A DNA stretch of 64,000 bases from an uncultured Proteiniphilum sp. (lineage in GTDB: Bacteria; Bacteroidota; Bacteroidia; Bacteroidales; Dysgonomonadaceae): contig NZ_CALNAT010000223.1 of NCBI RefSeq assembly GCF_937873925.1, positions 44,493 through 108,492 of the forward strand, given 5' to 3'. The position numbers and the translations under genes were made by a program. The notes under the pieces were generated by a model. It was given only the letters and a program-made list of their open reading frames with translations. It was not told the DNA's origin and searched no databases. This document shows positions 1 through 8,258 of this stretch, piece by piece. How positions within the stretch are numbered: position 1 is the stretch's first letter; each line of letters starts with the position of its first letter.

Positions 1-842
1 TGTGTTATGGCTCCGTTTACAACATGTAAGTAGTTGATATATGCAGAGTTATCGTCCTCTTCAATGGAGAAAATATCCAAATTATAATTGATATTGCTCA
101 CCACCTGCGATTTTTCTCTGAAATTCTGGATCAACAACAGCTTCTCTTTTAATCTATGGGCTTCTTCAAAACGCAGTTGATCCGCCAGGAACTGCATCTT
201 TTCATGGATCTGCTTCTCAATAATAGACACATTCCCTTTCAGTATCTCGATGATCTCTTCAATATTTTTATTGTAATCTTCCAGCAACTGTAATCCCTCA
301 CATGGGCCTTCACACCGTTTGATATGATACTCGAGACATACTTTGAATTTGCCGGCCGCTATATTTTCGGGTGTCAGATTAAGCTGGCAGGTACGTATTT
401 TATAGACCCTCCTGAAAATTTCCAAAAGAGCATTGACGGATTGTACCGATGTGTAGGGGCCGAAATATCTGGAGCCGTCCTTCACGATAGTCCGGGTTTT
501 ATAGACCCGTGGGAAGTATTCATTTTTCACCACGATGAAAGGATAGGATTTGTCATCTTTCAGCATCACATTATACCGTGGTTTCAACTGCTTGATCAAA
601 TTATTTTCCAGCAGGAAGGTATCCTCTTCCGAGTTGACGACAATATATTTTATCTGCTGGATTTTTCTTACCAGAATGCGGGTCTTGGGATGCTCATGAT
701 ATTTGCTGAAATAAGAGGTAACCCTTTTTTTCAGATTCTTGGCCTTCCCGACATAAATGACGGTACCATTCTCATCAAGGAACTGATAGCAGCCCGGATG
801 ATGAGGGATAACGGCAAGCGTATTTTTAATTTCGTCGGTCAT
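1..842 (-). CDS. uvrC: UvrABC system protein C, N-terminal part (cut by window edge)
   Basis: Excinuclease subunit that makes the dual incisions around bulky DNA lesions with UvrA and UvrB in the cytoplasm. Reading the minus strand from the ATG at 842 gives 280 codons without a stop that run off the left edge. The first ~90 residues are a GIY-YIG nuclease domain: HHPGCYQFLDENGTVIYVGK, then KNLKKRVTSYF. Further on, RRVYKIRTCQLNLTPENI and the CLEYHIKRCEGPC region match the UvrC linker, followed by the start of a UVR-type helical segment. The C-terminal RNase H-like nuclease and HhH domains lie outside the window. It follows apt and mnmG on the same strand, an order I know from other Bacteroidales, so the three may be co-transcribed. 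Confidence 0.95.
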   Translation of the reverse strand, partial: MTDEIKNTLAVIPHHPGCYQFLDENGTVIYVGKAKNLKKRVTSYFSKYHEHPKTRILVRKIQQIKYIVVNSEEDTFLLENNLIKQLKPRYNVMLKDDKSYPFIVVKNEYFPRVYKTRTIVKDGSRYFGPYTSVQSVNALLEIFRRVYKIRTCQLNLTPENIAAGKFKVCLEYHIKRCEGPCEGLQLLEDYNKNIEEIIEILKGNVSIIEKQIHEKMQFLADQLRFEEAHRLKEKLLLIQNFREKSQVVSNINYNLDIFSIEEDDNSAYINYLHVVNGAIT

Positions 843-970
843 GACAGGGTAGGGGAGAATAATATTACAACTGCAAATTTATCTGATTTCTTTTTGAAAC
901 CGCCGGCGGTATAATTCGGTAAACGGCAGATCATCGAAGACAACGTCTGTTACCGGTATTTCCCGTCCGT

Positions 971-1495
971 TTAAAACTTAATAACCGAATTTACTTCCAC
1001 ATCTTTCGGGAAATGTTCCATGCCATTCAGCTCTTCCAATTCTATAAGAAAGTTGATGTGGATTTTTTTTACACCTAATTTTTTTACAAGGTTATAAGCG
1101 GCCACCATCGTTCCGCCGGTCGCCAATAAATCGTCGTGGAGTAATACCACATCTTCTTTTGTCAGCGCATCCTCATGGATCTGTATAATATCCTCCCCAT
1201 ATTCTTTCGTATAGGTTTCTTCAATCACTGTGTAGGGAAGCTTACCGGGCTTACGAATAGGAACAAATCCTGCCCCTAACCGGATAGCTACGGCGGGTCC
1301 CATGAAAAAGCCTCTGGATTCGATTCCCACCACTTTGGTAATCCCTTTGTCTTTGTACCTTTCATACAGGATATCCGAAAGTTCTTTCAGGTGAGAAGCC
1401 GATTGGAACAGGGTAGTGATGTCTTTGAATTGGATCCCCGGTATGGGGAAATCAGGTATGTTCCTGACAGCGGAAGTAAGTGTTTCGATACTCAT
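971..1495 (-). CDS. apt: adenine phosphoribosyltransferase
   Basis: Purine salvage enzyme that converts adenine and PRPP to AMP and pyrophosphate in the cytoplasm. The 174-residue length is normal for the family. The start MSIETLTSAVRNIPDFPIPG and the following FKDITTLF are typical, GIESRGFFMGPAVAIRLGAG is the conserved Apt segment, and VVLLHDDLLATGGTM is the PRPP-binding loop. It lies between mnmG and uvrC on the same strand. No -7 promoter box is evident immediately upstream, so it is probably transcribed from the mnmG promoter through the palindromic repeats at 1571-1690. Confidence 0.97.
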   Translation of the reverse strand: MSIETLTSAVRNIPDFPIPGIQFKDITTLFQSASHLKELSDILYERYKDKGITKVVGIESRGFFMGPAVAIRLGAGFVPIRKPGKLPYTVIEETYTKEYGEDIIQIHEDALTKEDVVLLHDDLLATGGTMVAAYNLVKKLGVKKIHINFLIELEELNGMEHFPKDVEVNSVIKF

Positions 1496-1570
1496 TTTTA
1501 TTATTCATTAAAATTAGTCGTTTTCAAGTCTTATTGACTATTTGAGTCGCCTTCGCTCCTCGATTTTCAA

Positions 1571-1690
1571 TTCTGCGCTCGGCAAAACCAAAGCAAGCTT
1601 TGCTTCGGCTCTCACTTAACGAAATAGTTCTATGCTCGACATAGTCAAAACAAGTGTTGCCTCTGTAGTCGCTTAACGAAAACGTTCTAT
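1571..1690 (+). repeat. two tandem copies of the dispersed intergenic palindromic element
   Basis: Two diverged copies lie head to tail at 1571-1634 and 1627-1690. Each begins TTCTRYGCTC and ends CTTAACGAAA followed by a GTTCTATG. The spacing is about 56 bp. They share their core with single copies near 21.7, 32.8, 43.6 and 51.7 kb. They sit in the gap between the mnmG stop and the apt start, and on the transcribed strand the conserved end (GAAAACG complement side) faces the mnmG stop. I see no coding potential. Confidence 0.8.
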
Positions 1691-1731
1691 GTTTATTCTT
1701 TTTGAATGTTCCACGTGAAACATTCCTTGTT

Positions 1732-3606
1732 TCAGCGTCCTAACAGTACCAGCAAAACGGAGATGTCATTGGGTGAAACGCCCGGTACCCTGCTTGCTTG
1801 TGCGATAGTTTCGGGATTGATTTTCGTCAGTTTTTGCCTTGCTTCTGTCGAGAGTGATTGTATCTCGTTATAGTTGAATTTGTCTTTGATACGGATATCT
1901 TCCAGACGGGTAATCTTGTCGGCCATGGTGCGTTCGCGTTTGATATAGCCGTTGTATTTTATCTGTATATCGGCTGCTTCTATGATCTCCTCTTTGCGTT
2001 CGTCGATGGTCTCCAACAGTTCTTTGAGCGGGGTAACCTCCAGCGACATCAGCGACAGGTCTATGTGCGGTCTTGTAAGCAGGTCATGCAGCTTTACTCC
2101 ATGTTTTAACGGAGCTGTTCCGATATGTTCCAGGAAAGGGTTGATACGGTCTGACTTGATGGAAAAATTACATACGAAATCGATGATCTCTGCTATTTTC
2201 TCCTCTTTCCGGTTGAGCAGTTGTAACCTCTCATTGGTTGCCAGCCCTATTTCATACGCCTTTTTTGTGAGCCTTTCATCGGCGTTATCCTGACGGAGGA
2301 GAATACGGTATTCGGCACGGGAGGTGAACATCCTGTAGGGTTCATCCACTCCTTTAGTGATCAGGTCGTCGATCAACACCCCAATATAAGCTTCGTCCCT
2401 GCGCAATACAAAGGGATCGCCTCCGTGGCAGTTGATATGGGCATTGATGCCTGCGATCAGTCCCTGTCCCGCCGCTTCTTCGTAACCGGTAGTCCCGTTG
2501 ATCTGTCCGGCGAAAAAGAGGTTTTTTACCGGTTTCGTTTCCAGTGTCGGATCCAATTGCCGCGGGTCGAAGAAATCGTATTCTATGGCATACCCAGGGC
2601 GGAAAATGTGCACATTCCGGAAAGCCGGTATACGTTGCAGAGCATTCAACTGTGTCTGTAAGGGTAGGGAAGAGGAGAAGCCGTTGAGATAACACTCATG
2701 GGTTGTTTCCCCTTCCGGTTCCAGAAACAGCTGATGACTTGTTTTGTCGGAGAAAGTAACGATCTTGGTCTCTATACTAGGGCAATAACGCGGTCCTATG
2801 CTTTGTATCTGCCCGTTATAGAGCGGGGAGTCGTGAAGGCCTTCACGCAGTGCCTCATGCACCTCCTCGGAGGTATATGCTATCCAGCAGCTTTTTTGTT
2901 TCAGTGTACGTTGTACATCGGGAAGGTAGGAAAATTTGTGAAAATCTTCATCTCCTTTCTGTTCTTCCAACTGGGAAAAATCGACTGTTCTCGCGTCGAT
3001 ACGTACCGGAGTGCCTGTCTTCATCCGGTCGGTGCTGAACCCGAGTTCACGCAACTGTTCGGTCATTCCAAAGGATGCCGGTTCAGAGATACGCCCTCCG
3101 CCGATCTGTACTTTGCCGACATGGATGAGTCCGTTCAGGAAAGTGCCGTTTGTAAGGATCACCGCTTTAGAGAAGAACTCTACGCCCATGCCGGTTTTTA
3201 CACCGGTGACTGTCGAATTCCTGCATAGGAGTCCGGTCACCATATCCTGCCACATATCCAGGTTGGGCGTGTTTTCGATGATCTCACGCCAGGTCCCTAT
3301 AAACTTCATCCGGTCGCTCTGTACACGGGGGCTCCACATGGCGGGTCCTTTTGAGCGGTTCAGCATGCGGAACTGAATAGCGGTTTTGTCGCTCACAATC
3401 CCCGTTTGTCCGCCCAATGCATCGATCTCACGCACAATCTGCCCCTTTGCAATACCGCCTACGGCAGGATTGCAGCTCATCTGGGCGATCTTGTTCATGT
3501 CCATCGTGATAAGCAGTGTCCTTGAACCCAGATTGGCGGCGGCCACGGCCGCTTCGCATCCGGCGTGGCCCGCACCCACAACTATGATGTCGTAATTGAA
3601 AGTCAT
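1732..3606 (-). CDS. mnmG: tRNA uridine-5-carboxymethylaminomethyl(34) synthesis enzyme MnmG (GidA)
   Basis: FAD enzyme that, with MnmE, adds the carboxymethylaminomethyl group to U34 of certain tRNAs. It has the N-terminal dinucleotide motif VVGAGHAGCEAA, then SCNPAVGGIAKG, the GGGRISEPAS region and FFAGQINGTTGYEEAAGQGL. The C-terminus has the helical MnmE-binding domain. The length from the chosen start is 624 residues, normal for the family. An in-frame upstream ATG at 3627 would add seven residues, but it overlaps a -7 promoter box (3625-3632), so MTFNYDIIVVGAG at 3606 is the start. First gene of a probable mnmG-apt-uvrC unit. Confidence 0.97.
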   Translation of the reverse strand: MTFNYDIIVVGAGHAGCEAAVAAANLGSRTLLITMDMNKIAQMSCNPAVGGIAKGQIVREIDALGGQTGIVSDKTAIQFRMLNRSKGPAMWSPRVQSDRMKFIGTWREIIENTPNLDMWQDMVTGLLCRNSTVTGVKTGMGVEFFSKAVILTNGTFLNGLIHVGKVQIGGGRISEPASFGMTEQLRELGFSTDRMKTGTPVRIDARTVDFSQLEEQKGDEDFHKFSYLPDVQRTLKQKSCWIAYTSEEVHEALREGLHDSPLYNGQIQSIGPRYCPSIETKIVTFSDKTSHQLFLEPEGETTHECYLNGFSSSLPLQTQLNALQRIPAFRNVHIFRPGYAIEYDFFDPRQLDPTLETKPVKNLFFAGQINGTTGYEEAAGQGLIAGINAHINCHGGDPFVLRRDEAYIGVLIDDLITKGVDEPYRMFTSRAEYRILLRQDNADERLTKKAYEIGLATNERLQLLNRKEEKIAEIIDFVCNFSIKSDRINPFLEHIGTAPLKHGVKLHDLLTRPHIDLSLMSLEVTPLKELLETIDERKEEIIEAADIQIKYNGYIKRERTMADKITRLEDIRIKDKFNYNEIQSLSTEARQKLTKINPETIAQASRVPGVSPNDISVLLVLLGR

Positions 3607-3624
3607 TTTTTTATTTTGAGAGAG

Positions 3625-3632
3625 CAAAGATA
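3625..3632 (-). promoter_or_regulatory. Bacteroidetes -7 box upstream of mnmG
   Basis: The minus strand reads TATCTTTG, the phylum consensus TAnnTTTG. It sits about 19 bases before the mnmG ATG at 3606, giving a very short leader. It also excludes the upstream in-frame ATG. Confidence 0.7.
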
Positions 3633-3720
3633 CTAAAAAAGAAAAAGTTACGTATGACTGTGATGTTAATTACCGATAAGAAACACAAAACGTATTTCAA
3701 TTCAGGAGTTTACAGAAATA

Positions 3721-3890
3721 AACCTTTTCGATAAGGAATACGATCAGAAGGCAACTGACGACAAGCCGACTAAATTTATTGAACATTTTCGTTAAGCAAT
3801 GAGCAGAAGACGAGTTTACTCCGATTATGCCGTTGCGAGAAATAGTGGAATAAAATTCAAAACACCTAATATGCCATTGCAAGAAATATT
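3721..3890 (-). repeat. cluster of dispersed palindromic elements (one full, two partial copies)
   Basis: The 680-base gap between mnmG and the outer-membrane gene holds a near-complete copy at 3781-3846 (plus strand GAACATTTTCGTTAAGCA to GAGAAATAGT). A partial copy lies at about 3721-3778 (AACCTTTTCGATAAGG...), and a right-hand fragment at about 3865-3890 (ATGCCATTGCAAGAAATATT). The full copy matches the element at 43566-43631 closely in reverse complement. The rest of the gap (3891-4284) is AT-rich and shows nothing I can name apart from the start region of the next gene. Confidence 0.75.
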
Positions 3891-4284
3891 AAGGACCTTT
3901 CCTTTTAGATGCTGATTGATTACATTTGTTGACAAGCATTCCGATAGCGATCATTATTTTCTTTTGGAAAGAGTATTCTCCCTGTGAAGACTAATTGCGG
4001 GTGTATGGTAGCGTAAAATCAAGCTGGGAATAGCCATAAACAGACTGTTCATAATGTTCATTTACAAATGTTTGTTTTCAAAAGTAATTTTGTACAAGAA
4101 TAAAATAGAGTAGAAGATGCTTAAATGATTTTTCAAATTCGTTATTGTTTTTTGTCCAAAATTTTCAGAACGAGTGATAGTAATCATAAATTTTTATATA
4201 TTTACAACGAAATAATACCGATTATTCTTAAACCCTTATCCGGTATGTATGTATGTGGAAAAATAATATTGAATACCTTTGATA

Positions 4285-5070
4285 ATGAAAGTAAGACAAC
4301 TTCTCGCGGCTGTATTCTGCATGCTTCTTCCCTTTTTTGTATATGGGCAAACCGACAGAAATGATCCGGAATACCGGAAATTCTATCTGTCCGTTAACGC
4401 CGGTTGGGATTTTGCGTTGGGGTCTTCAAGTACCGCTTTAACGGAAAACCTTACCCTTCCGGCGACCAAAAGAGGGTTTTCTCCCGGTTTTGACGGGGCC
4501 TGGTTTTTCTCGAAGAACTATGGAGTCGGTATAAAATATGGTTTCTACACATCAGGTTACAGAAAAAGAACTTCTTTAGAATATAGGGGACATACACCAG
4601 ATAGTTATGTCTATGAATTACGCTCTCTTTCTTTTAAAGAAAAAACCCATATATTTGGCCCTGCTATTTATGCAAGATGGCCTTTGGGCGATTCAAAATG
4701 GATGATCTTGGCGAATGCCGGGGTGGTGGCTTTACACAATGATTTGTCCGAAATAAGAAGGGAAATAATAAAAGCTGAAATCCATACAATTAATTCTCCC
4801 GATTCGAATCCTTCAAATCCATCAATTCTTGAGGAATTAAGGGAGGGGGCATCTGATCACAAAGGAATCTCGGCGGGCTTTACTTTATCGGCAGCTATCC
4901 GTTACCATCTCACTCCTTTTGCCGGGATAAGCATACAAACTAGTGGCCTTTACGCTTCATTGTCCAGGATGAGGTATTACAATTTTATGAATGAACGGTA
5001 TGAAACCGGGGATTTCTCCCGGAAAATAGGCAGAGTAGGGCTTTCCGCTGCCATTGATTTCTGTTTTTAG
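4285..5070 (+). CDS. outer-membrane beta-barrel protein (porin-like, OMP_b-brl type)
   Basis: Predicted 261-residue secreted protein. The signal peptide MKVRQLLAAVFCMLLPFFVY is followed by GQ, a signal peptidase I site. The mature part alternates short amphipathic beta-strands with aromatic girdle residues (KFYLSVNAGWDFAL, YGVGIKYGFYTSGY, HIFGPAIYARWPLG, ISAGFTLSAAIRYHLT) and ends in VGLSAAIDFCF, a typical barrel C-terminus with terminal Phe. The ATG at 4285 is preferred to the in-frame TTG at 4279. It is a lone gene converging on ybeY. Size and pattern suggest an 8-10 strand barrel of unknown role. Confidence 0.85.
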   Translation: MKVRQLLAAVFCMLLPFFVYGQTDRNDPEYRKFYLSVNAGWDFALGSSSTALTENLTLPATKRGFSPGFDGAWFFSKNYGVGIKYGFYTSGYRKRTSLEYRGHTPDSYVYELRSLSFKEKTHIFGPAIYARWPLGDSKWMILANAGVVALHNDLSEIRREIIKAEIHTINSPDSNPSNPSILEELREGASDHKGISAGFTLSAAIRYHLTPFAGISIQTSGLYASLSRMRYYNFMNERYETGDFSRKIGRVGLSAAIDFCF

Positions 5071-5124
5071 CGTTCCCTTTACCTGTTTTGTAAGGCGTTC
5101 CATGGTTGCGGGGAATGAAAAAAG

Positions 5125-5553
5125 TTAGTACCCGCTTTCATTGCGCTGTACCAGGGCGGTGTCCTCTGCTTTTCGCATTTCTTCGGCTTCGGTTTCCGAT
5201 TTATCGTTTTGACCGCATAGGTGCAATATGCCGTGGATAATGACACGGTACAGTTCTTCCTCGAAACTTACCCTGTATTTCCGGGAATTGGAAAGAACGG
5301 TTTCCAGGCTGATGAAAATATCTCCCGAAATACGATCGCCTTCGGAATAATCGAACGTAATGATATCAGTATAAAAATCATGTTGCAGATAGAGCCGGTT
5401 GACTTCCAGAATTTTTTCGTCGGTACAAAAAAGGTATGAGATATCGCCGGTCTGTTTTCCGTAACTTTTTGCGACGGACTTTATCCAGTTTGCAGTCTCC
5501 CGTTTTTTAATCGTCGGGAAACCGATGTTTTCAGCTTGGAAAGTGATTGCCAT
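5125..5553 (-). CDS. ybeY: endoribonuclease / rRNA maturation factor YbeY
   Basis: Single-strand RNase involved in 16S rRNA 3' end maturation and ribosome quality control. The 142-residue protein has the family metal-site motif VIIHGILHLCGQNDK and the preceding GDIFISLETV and ITFDYSEGD blocks. The usual signature is HxxxHxxGxDH; here the third histidine position is lysine (NDK). I believe this substitution is common in Bacteroidetes YbeY, but cannot verify it here. It follows the spmAB-like gene by 37 bases on the same strand, so the two are probably co-transcribed. Confidence 0.93.
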   Translation of the reverse strand: MAITFQAENIGFPTIKKRETANWIKSVAKSYGKQTGDISYLFCTDEKILEVNRLYLQHDFYTDIITFDYSEGDRISGDIFISLETVLSNSRKYRVSFEEELYRVIIHGILHLCGQNDKSETEAEEMRKAEDTALVQRNESGY

Positions 5554-5590
5554 TTATTCACATTTATTTACTTGGAGAATCCTTTATTTT

Positions 5591-6823
5591 CTATCCGAAA
5601 AAGAGGTAGGCTACGAAAATAGCGGCGATAATGCCTGCCAGATCAGCCAAAAGCGCATACGGAACGGTGTAGCGCGAATTTTTAATGTTCACGGCTCCGT
5701 AATAAACAGCCACAATATAGAAGGTGGTGTCGGTGGCTCCCTGAAATACGGCCGATAATCTGCCGGCGAATGAGTCGGCCCCGAAAGTCTGCATGGCGTC
5801 GATCATCATTCCCCTGGCGCCGCTGCCGCTCAACGGCTTCATCAGTGCGGTGGGCATACCGTCCACCCACCGGGTATCCAGGCCTGTCAGCGCCACCATA
5901 TCCCGTAACCCTTCCATCAGGAAATCCATTGCCCCTGAAGCGCGGAAAACACCAATACCGACCAGTATGGCGATAAGAAAAGGGATAATGGTCACAGCGG
6001 TTTTGAACCCTTCTTTCGCACCGTCGATAAACGCATCGAAGATATTGATCCTGCGACGTAGCGCCTTTACGATGAAAAGTACGATGATGGAGAAGAGAAA
6101 GATGTTTGCGGCAAGGCCGGAGACAATATTGATCCGTTCCTGAGGCATCGATTGGAAAAGAAACACCGTACCGGCTATAATACCCATCATGGCAAGGAGA
6201 AAACCCATGATCGCCCTGTTGAAGATATTGATACGCTGTTTCAGGCAGACGGCGATCATGCCGACCAGGGTAGCGGCAAAGGTGGCGATCATGATCGGGA
6301 TAAATACATCGGCGGGGTTGGCTGCGCCCAACTGGGCACGATATACCATGATGGTGACGGGGATCAGTGTCAGTCCCGATGCGTTCAGCACCAGGAACAT
6401 GATCATGGAATCAGAGGCGGCCTCCTTCTTCGGATTGATCTCCTGCAACTCCTGCATCGCTTTCAAGCCGAAAGGAGTGGCCGCATTGTCAAGTCCCAGC
6501 ATATTGGCCGATATGTTCATCAGCATTGAACCGTAAGCGGGATGATTCCTGGGTATGTCGGGAAAGAGCCTGGAAAAAAGAGGAGCGACAGCCCTGGAAA
6601 AGAGCTCCACCATTCCTCCACGTTCGCCTATCTTCATCACGCCGAGCCAGAGCGAAAGCACTCCCGTCAATCCCAGCGAGATCTCGAAACCGGTTCTGGC
6701 CGACTCATAGGTGGAATTCATGATGTCTGTAAAGACGTTCACATCCCCAAAGAAAATGAGCTTTACCAAAGCCACTGCAAAAGCGATCAGAAAAAATGCA
6801 ATCCAAATGTAATTCAATACCAT
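5591..6823 (-). CDS. fused SpmA/SpmB-type nucleoside-recognition (Gate) membrane protein
   Basis: Integral membrane protein of 410 residues that joins the two halves encoded separately as spmA and spmB in sporulating Firmicutes. The N-terminal half has LGLDNAATPFGLKAMQELQ and the NASGLTLIPVTIMVYR motif. The C-terminal half has TGLDTRWVDGMPTALMKPLS, GARGMMIDAMQTFG and GATDTTFYIVAVYYGAVNI, the typical SpmB end. About ten hydrophobic segments are visible. The transport substrate is unknown; Gate domains occur in nucleoside and ion transporters. There is no sporulation context here, so the spm name reflects homology only. Possibly in one unit with ybeY. Confidence 0.9.
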   Translation of the reverse strand: MVLNYIWIAFFLIAFAVALVKLIFFGDVNVFTDIMNSTYESARTGFEISLGLTGVLSLWLGVMKIGERGGMVELFSRAVAPLFSRLFPDIPRNHPAYGSMLMNISANMLGLDNAATPFGLKAMQELQEINPKKEAASDSMIMFLVLNASGLTLIPVTIMVYRAQLGAANPADVFIPIMIATFAATLVGMIAVCLKQRINIFNRAIMGFLLAMMGIIAGTVFLFQSMPQERINIVSGLAANIFLFSIIVLFIVKALRRRINIFDAFIDGAKEGFKTAVTIIPFLIAILVGIGVFRASGAMDFLMEGLRDMVALTGLDTRWVDGMPTALMKPLSGSGARGMMIDAMQTFGADSFAGRLSAVFQGATDTTFYIVAVYYGAVNIKNSRYTVPYALLADLAGIIAAIFVAYLFFG

Positions 6824-6873
6824 ATCCTGTGAAAATCTTCAATTAGACGGATATACAGCGGACAAAGATTCAC

Positions 6874-6881
6874 CAAAGATA
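6874..6881 (-). promoter_or_regulatory. Bacteroidetes -7 box upstream of the spmAB-like gene
   Basis: The minus strand reads TATCTTTG about 50 bases upstream of the ATG at 6823. A second imperfect box (AATCTTTG) lies closer, at 6863-6870. Confidence 0.55.
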
Positions 6882-6944
6882 CAATTTATGACTATTTATA
6901 AAAAAGAAAACAATATAATTTCTAACTTTAAGGCATTGATAAAT

Positions 6945-7141
6945 TAATGTGCCAATGTGAATAATATGCCAATGGGTTGATTTGTGATAGGGTGGTATGG
7001 GCAAAAGTGGGAAGGTGGGTAGGTTGAATTGTTGATGTGATAATTTACTGATTTGCTGATGTGGTAATTGGTAATTTTTAGTTTTTCACTTTTAGTTTTT
7101 AGTTTACTAAATAGTCTTGGTTCTTGACTCTTGGTTCTTAT
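6945..7141. repeat. word-like degenerate tandem tracts in a 330-base gene gap
   Basis: The gap 6824-7152 has no gene. It holds four adjoining tracts built from repeated short words: AATGTGCCAATGTGAATAAT near 6945, AAGTGGGAAGGTGGGTAGG near 7005, TTGATGTGATAATTTACTGA near 7029, and TCTTGGTTCTTGACTCTTGG near 7117. A 21-base stretch of the first (6952-6972) recurs exactly at 42141-42161 after alaS. These look like slippage products rather than genes. Apparent small reading frames here are built from these words and were discounted. Confidence 0.6.
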
Positions 7142-7152
7142 ATCTAAAAGAT

Positions 7153-7956
7153 ATGCGTTGGAAGGATTTTCTATATTTTCAAAGAGGCTCAAAGACGGCG
7201 GTAATTCTGTTGCTCATTCTTATTGTGTTGACCCTTATTTTGAATGCGTTTCTCAGCTACCGCAACTCGTCGGATGTCATCCTGATGCAGAACGACTCGC
7301 TGGTTAGGGAATTTGAAGAGTTCAAGAGAACATTAAAAGTGCGTGAAGTCCCTTCTACAGTAGTGGATGAGGGGATGAGCGGGGCCAGGAAGTCCAGCCG
7401 ATCCGCCATTCCGGAAGAGGGAGAGAGCACTGTGGAGCAGTTGCCGGGCCGAAGCGGCTCTACGCATGAAAGTCCCTCTCGCCAGAATGAGCGGTATGTC
7501 TCACGTGGGGACAGGTCATCCTTGCGGGCTGCCTATCCGGCCATAGAGAAACTCTCCGAGGGGGAAACTATCTCCCTGAACGAGACCGATACGGCTACGT
7601 GGAAGAAAGTCCCCGGTATCGGTAGCGTTTATGCCTCCCGTATAGTGAAGTACCGGGAACTGCTGGGCGGGTTTATACATGTCGAACAACTATTGGAGGT
7701 GTATGGTATTGATCAGGAACTTTTCTCCCGTATTGTTGTTTATATTGAGCCCGACGGCAATTACCGCAGGATGCAGGTCAATCAATCGGATTTCAGGGAA
7801 TTATTGCGTCATCCTTACCTGAATTACAAGCAGGTGCAGGCGATCATGAGTATCCGCCGCAGAAAAGGAGATATCACCTCTATCCGTGAACTCTCCCTAC
7901 TCGATGAGTTTACCCCGGAAGATATTCTCCGCCTTGAACCCTATTTGGAATTTTGA
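7153..7956 (+). CDS. membrane-anchored helix-hairpin-helix (ComEA-like) protein
   Basis: 267-residue protein with a short cytoplasmic start (MRWKDFLYFQRGSKTA), one transmembrane helix (VILLLILIVLTLILNAFL), a low-complexity polar linker of about 90 residues and two C-terminal HhH modules. The first HhH is WKKVPGIGSVYASRIVKYRE, and the second covers LNYKQVQAIMSIRRRKGDI with ELSLLDEFTPEDILRLEP. HhH modules bind DNA without sequence specificity; a role in DNA uptake or nucleoid-membrane contact is inferred only. The ATG at 7153 is chosen because upstream codons lie in a word-repeat tract. It is unlinked to its neighbours. Confidence 0.85.
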   Translation: MRWKDFLYFQRGSKTAVILLLILIVLTLILNAFLSYRNSSDVILMQNDSLVREFEEFKRTLKVREVPSTVVDEGMSGARKSSRSAIPEEGESTVEQLPGRSGSTHESPSRQNERYVSRGDRSSLRAAYPAIEKLSEGETISLNETDTATWKKVPGIGSVYASRIVKYRELLGGFIHVEQLLEVYGIDQELFSRIVVYIEPDGNYRRMQVNQSDFRELLRHPYLNYKQVQAIMSIRRRKGDITSIRELSLLDEFTPEDILRLEPYLEF

Positions 7957-8258
7957 TGATAATTCTGTTATCATTCTGTTTATCTGAGGAATATTTTCTA
8001 CTTTTACAAAAGTATTGAAGACTCGTTGGTTCAAAAAGAGAACAATTGTAGGTATAATTGATAGTATAAAACATGCATATATATCAAAGAACGTTCAACA
8101 GAATTCGTCAGAATCGACGGAGCCGACAGAAGTGTAATTAATTTGATGAATGATGATTCGGTGATGGGATGATTTGATCTGCAAATTGATAAATCGCTAA
8201 ATCAATCAATCGAAAAAATATCCTGATTCCTGGCTTTTGTGTCTAAATTTATAATCGT
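7957..8258. other. gene-free gap upstream of the alpha-2-macroglobulin gene
   Basis: 302 bases, AT-rich. The part at 8150-8220 is another word-like tract (GATGAATGATGATTCGGTGA, then AAATCGCTAAATCAATCAAT). The last bases before the gene, TTTATAATCGTATGA, carry the start-codon context shared with several other genes in the window. No RNA gene or clear terminator is seen. Confidence 0.5.

Noticed and set aside
324..914. 196-codon plus-strand frame opposite uvrC
   Set aside because: Antisense shadow; the minus strand encodes clear UvrC motifs.
3697..3882. 61-codon minus-strand frame upstream of mnmG
   Set aside because: It is composed entirely of the dispersed palindromic elements and has no protein character.
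6944..7192. 82-codon minus-strand frame in the gap before the HhH gene
   Set aside because: Built from word-like tandem tracts and overlaps the true start of the HhH gene on the other strand.
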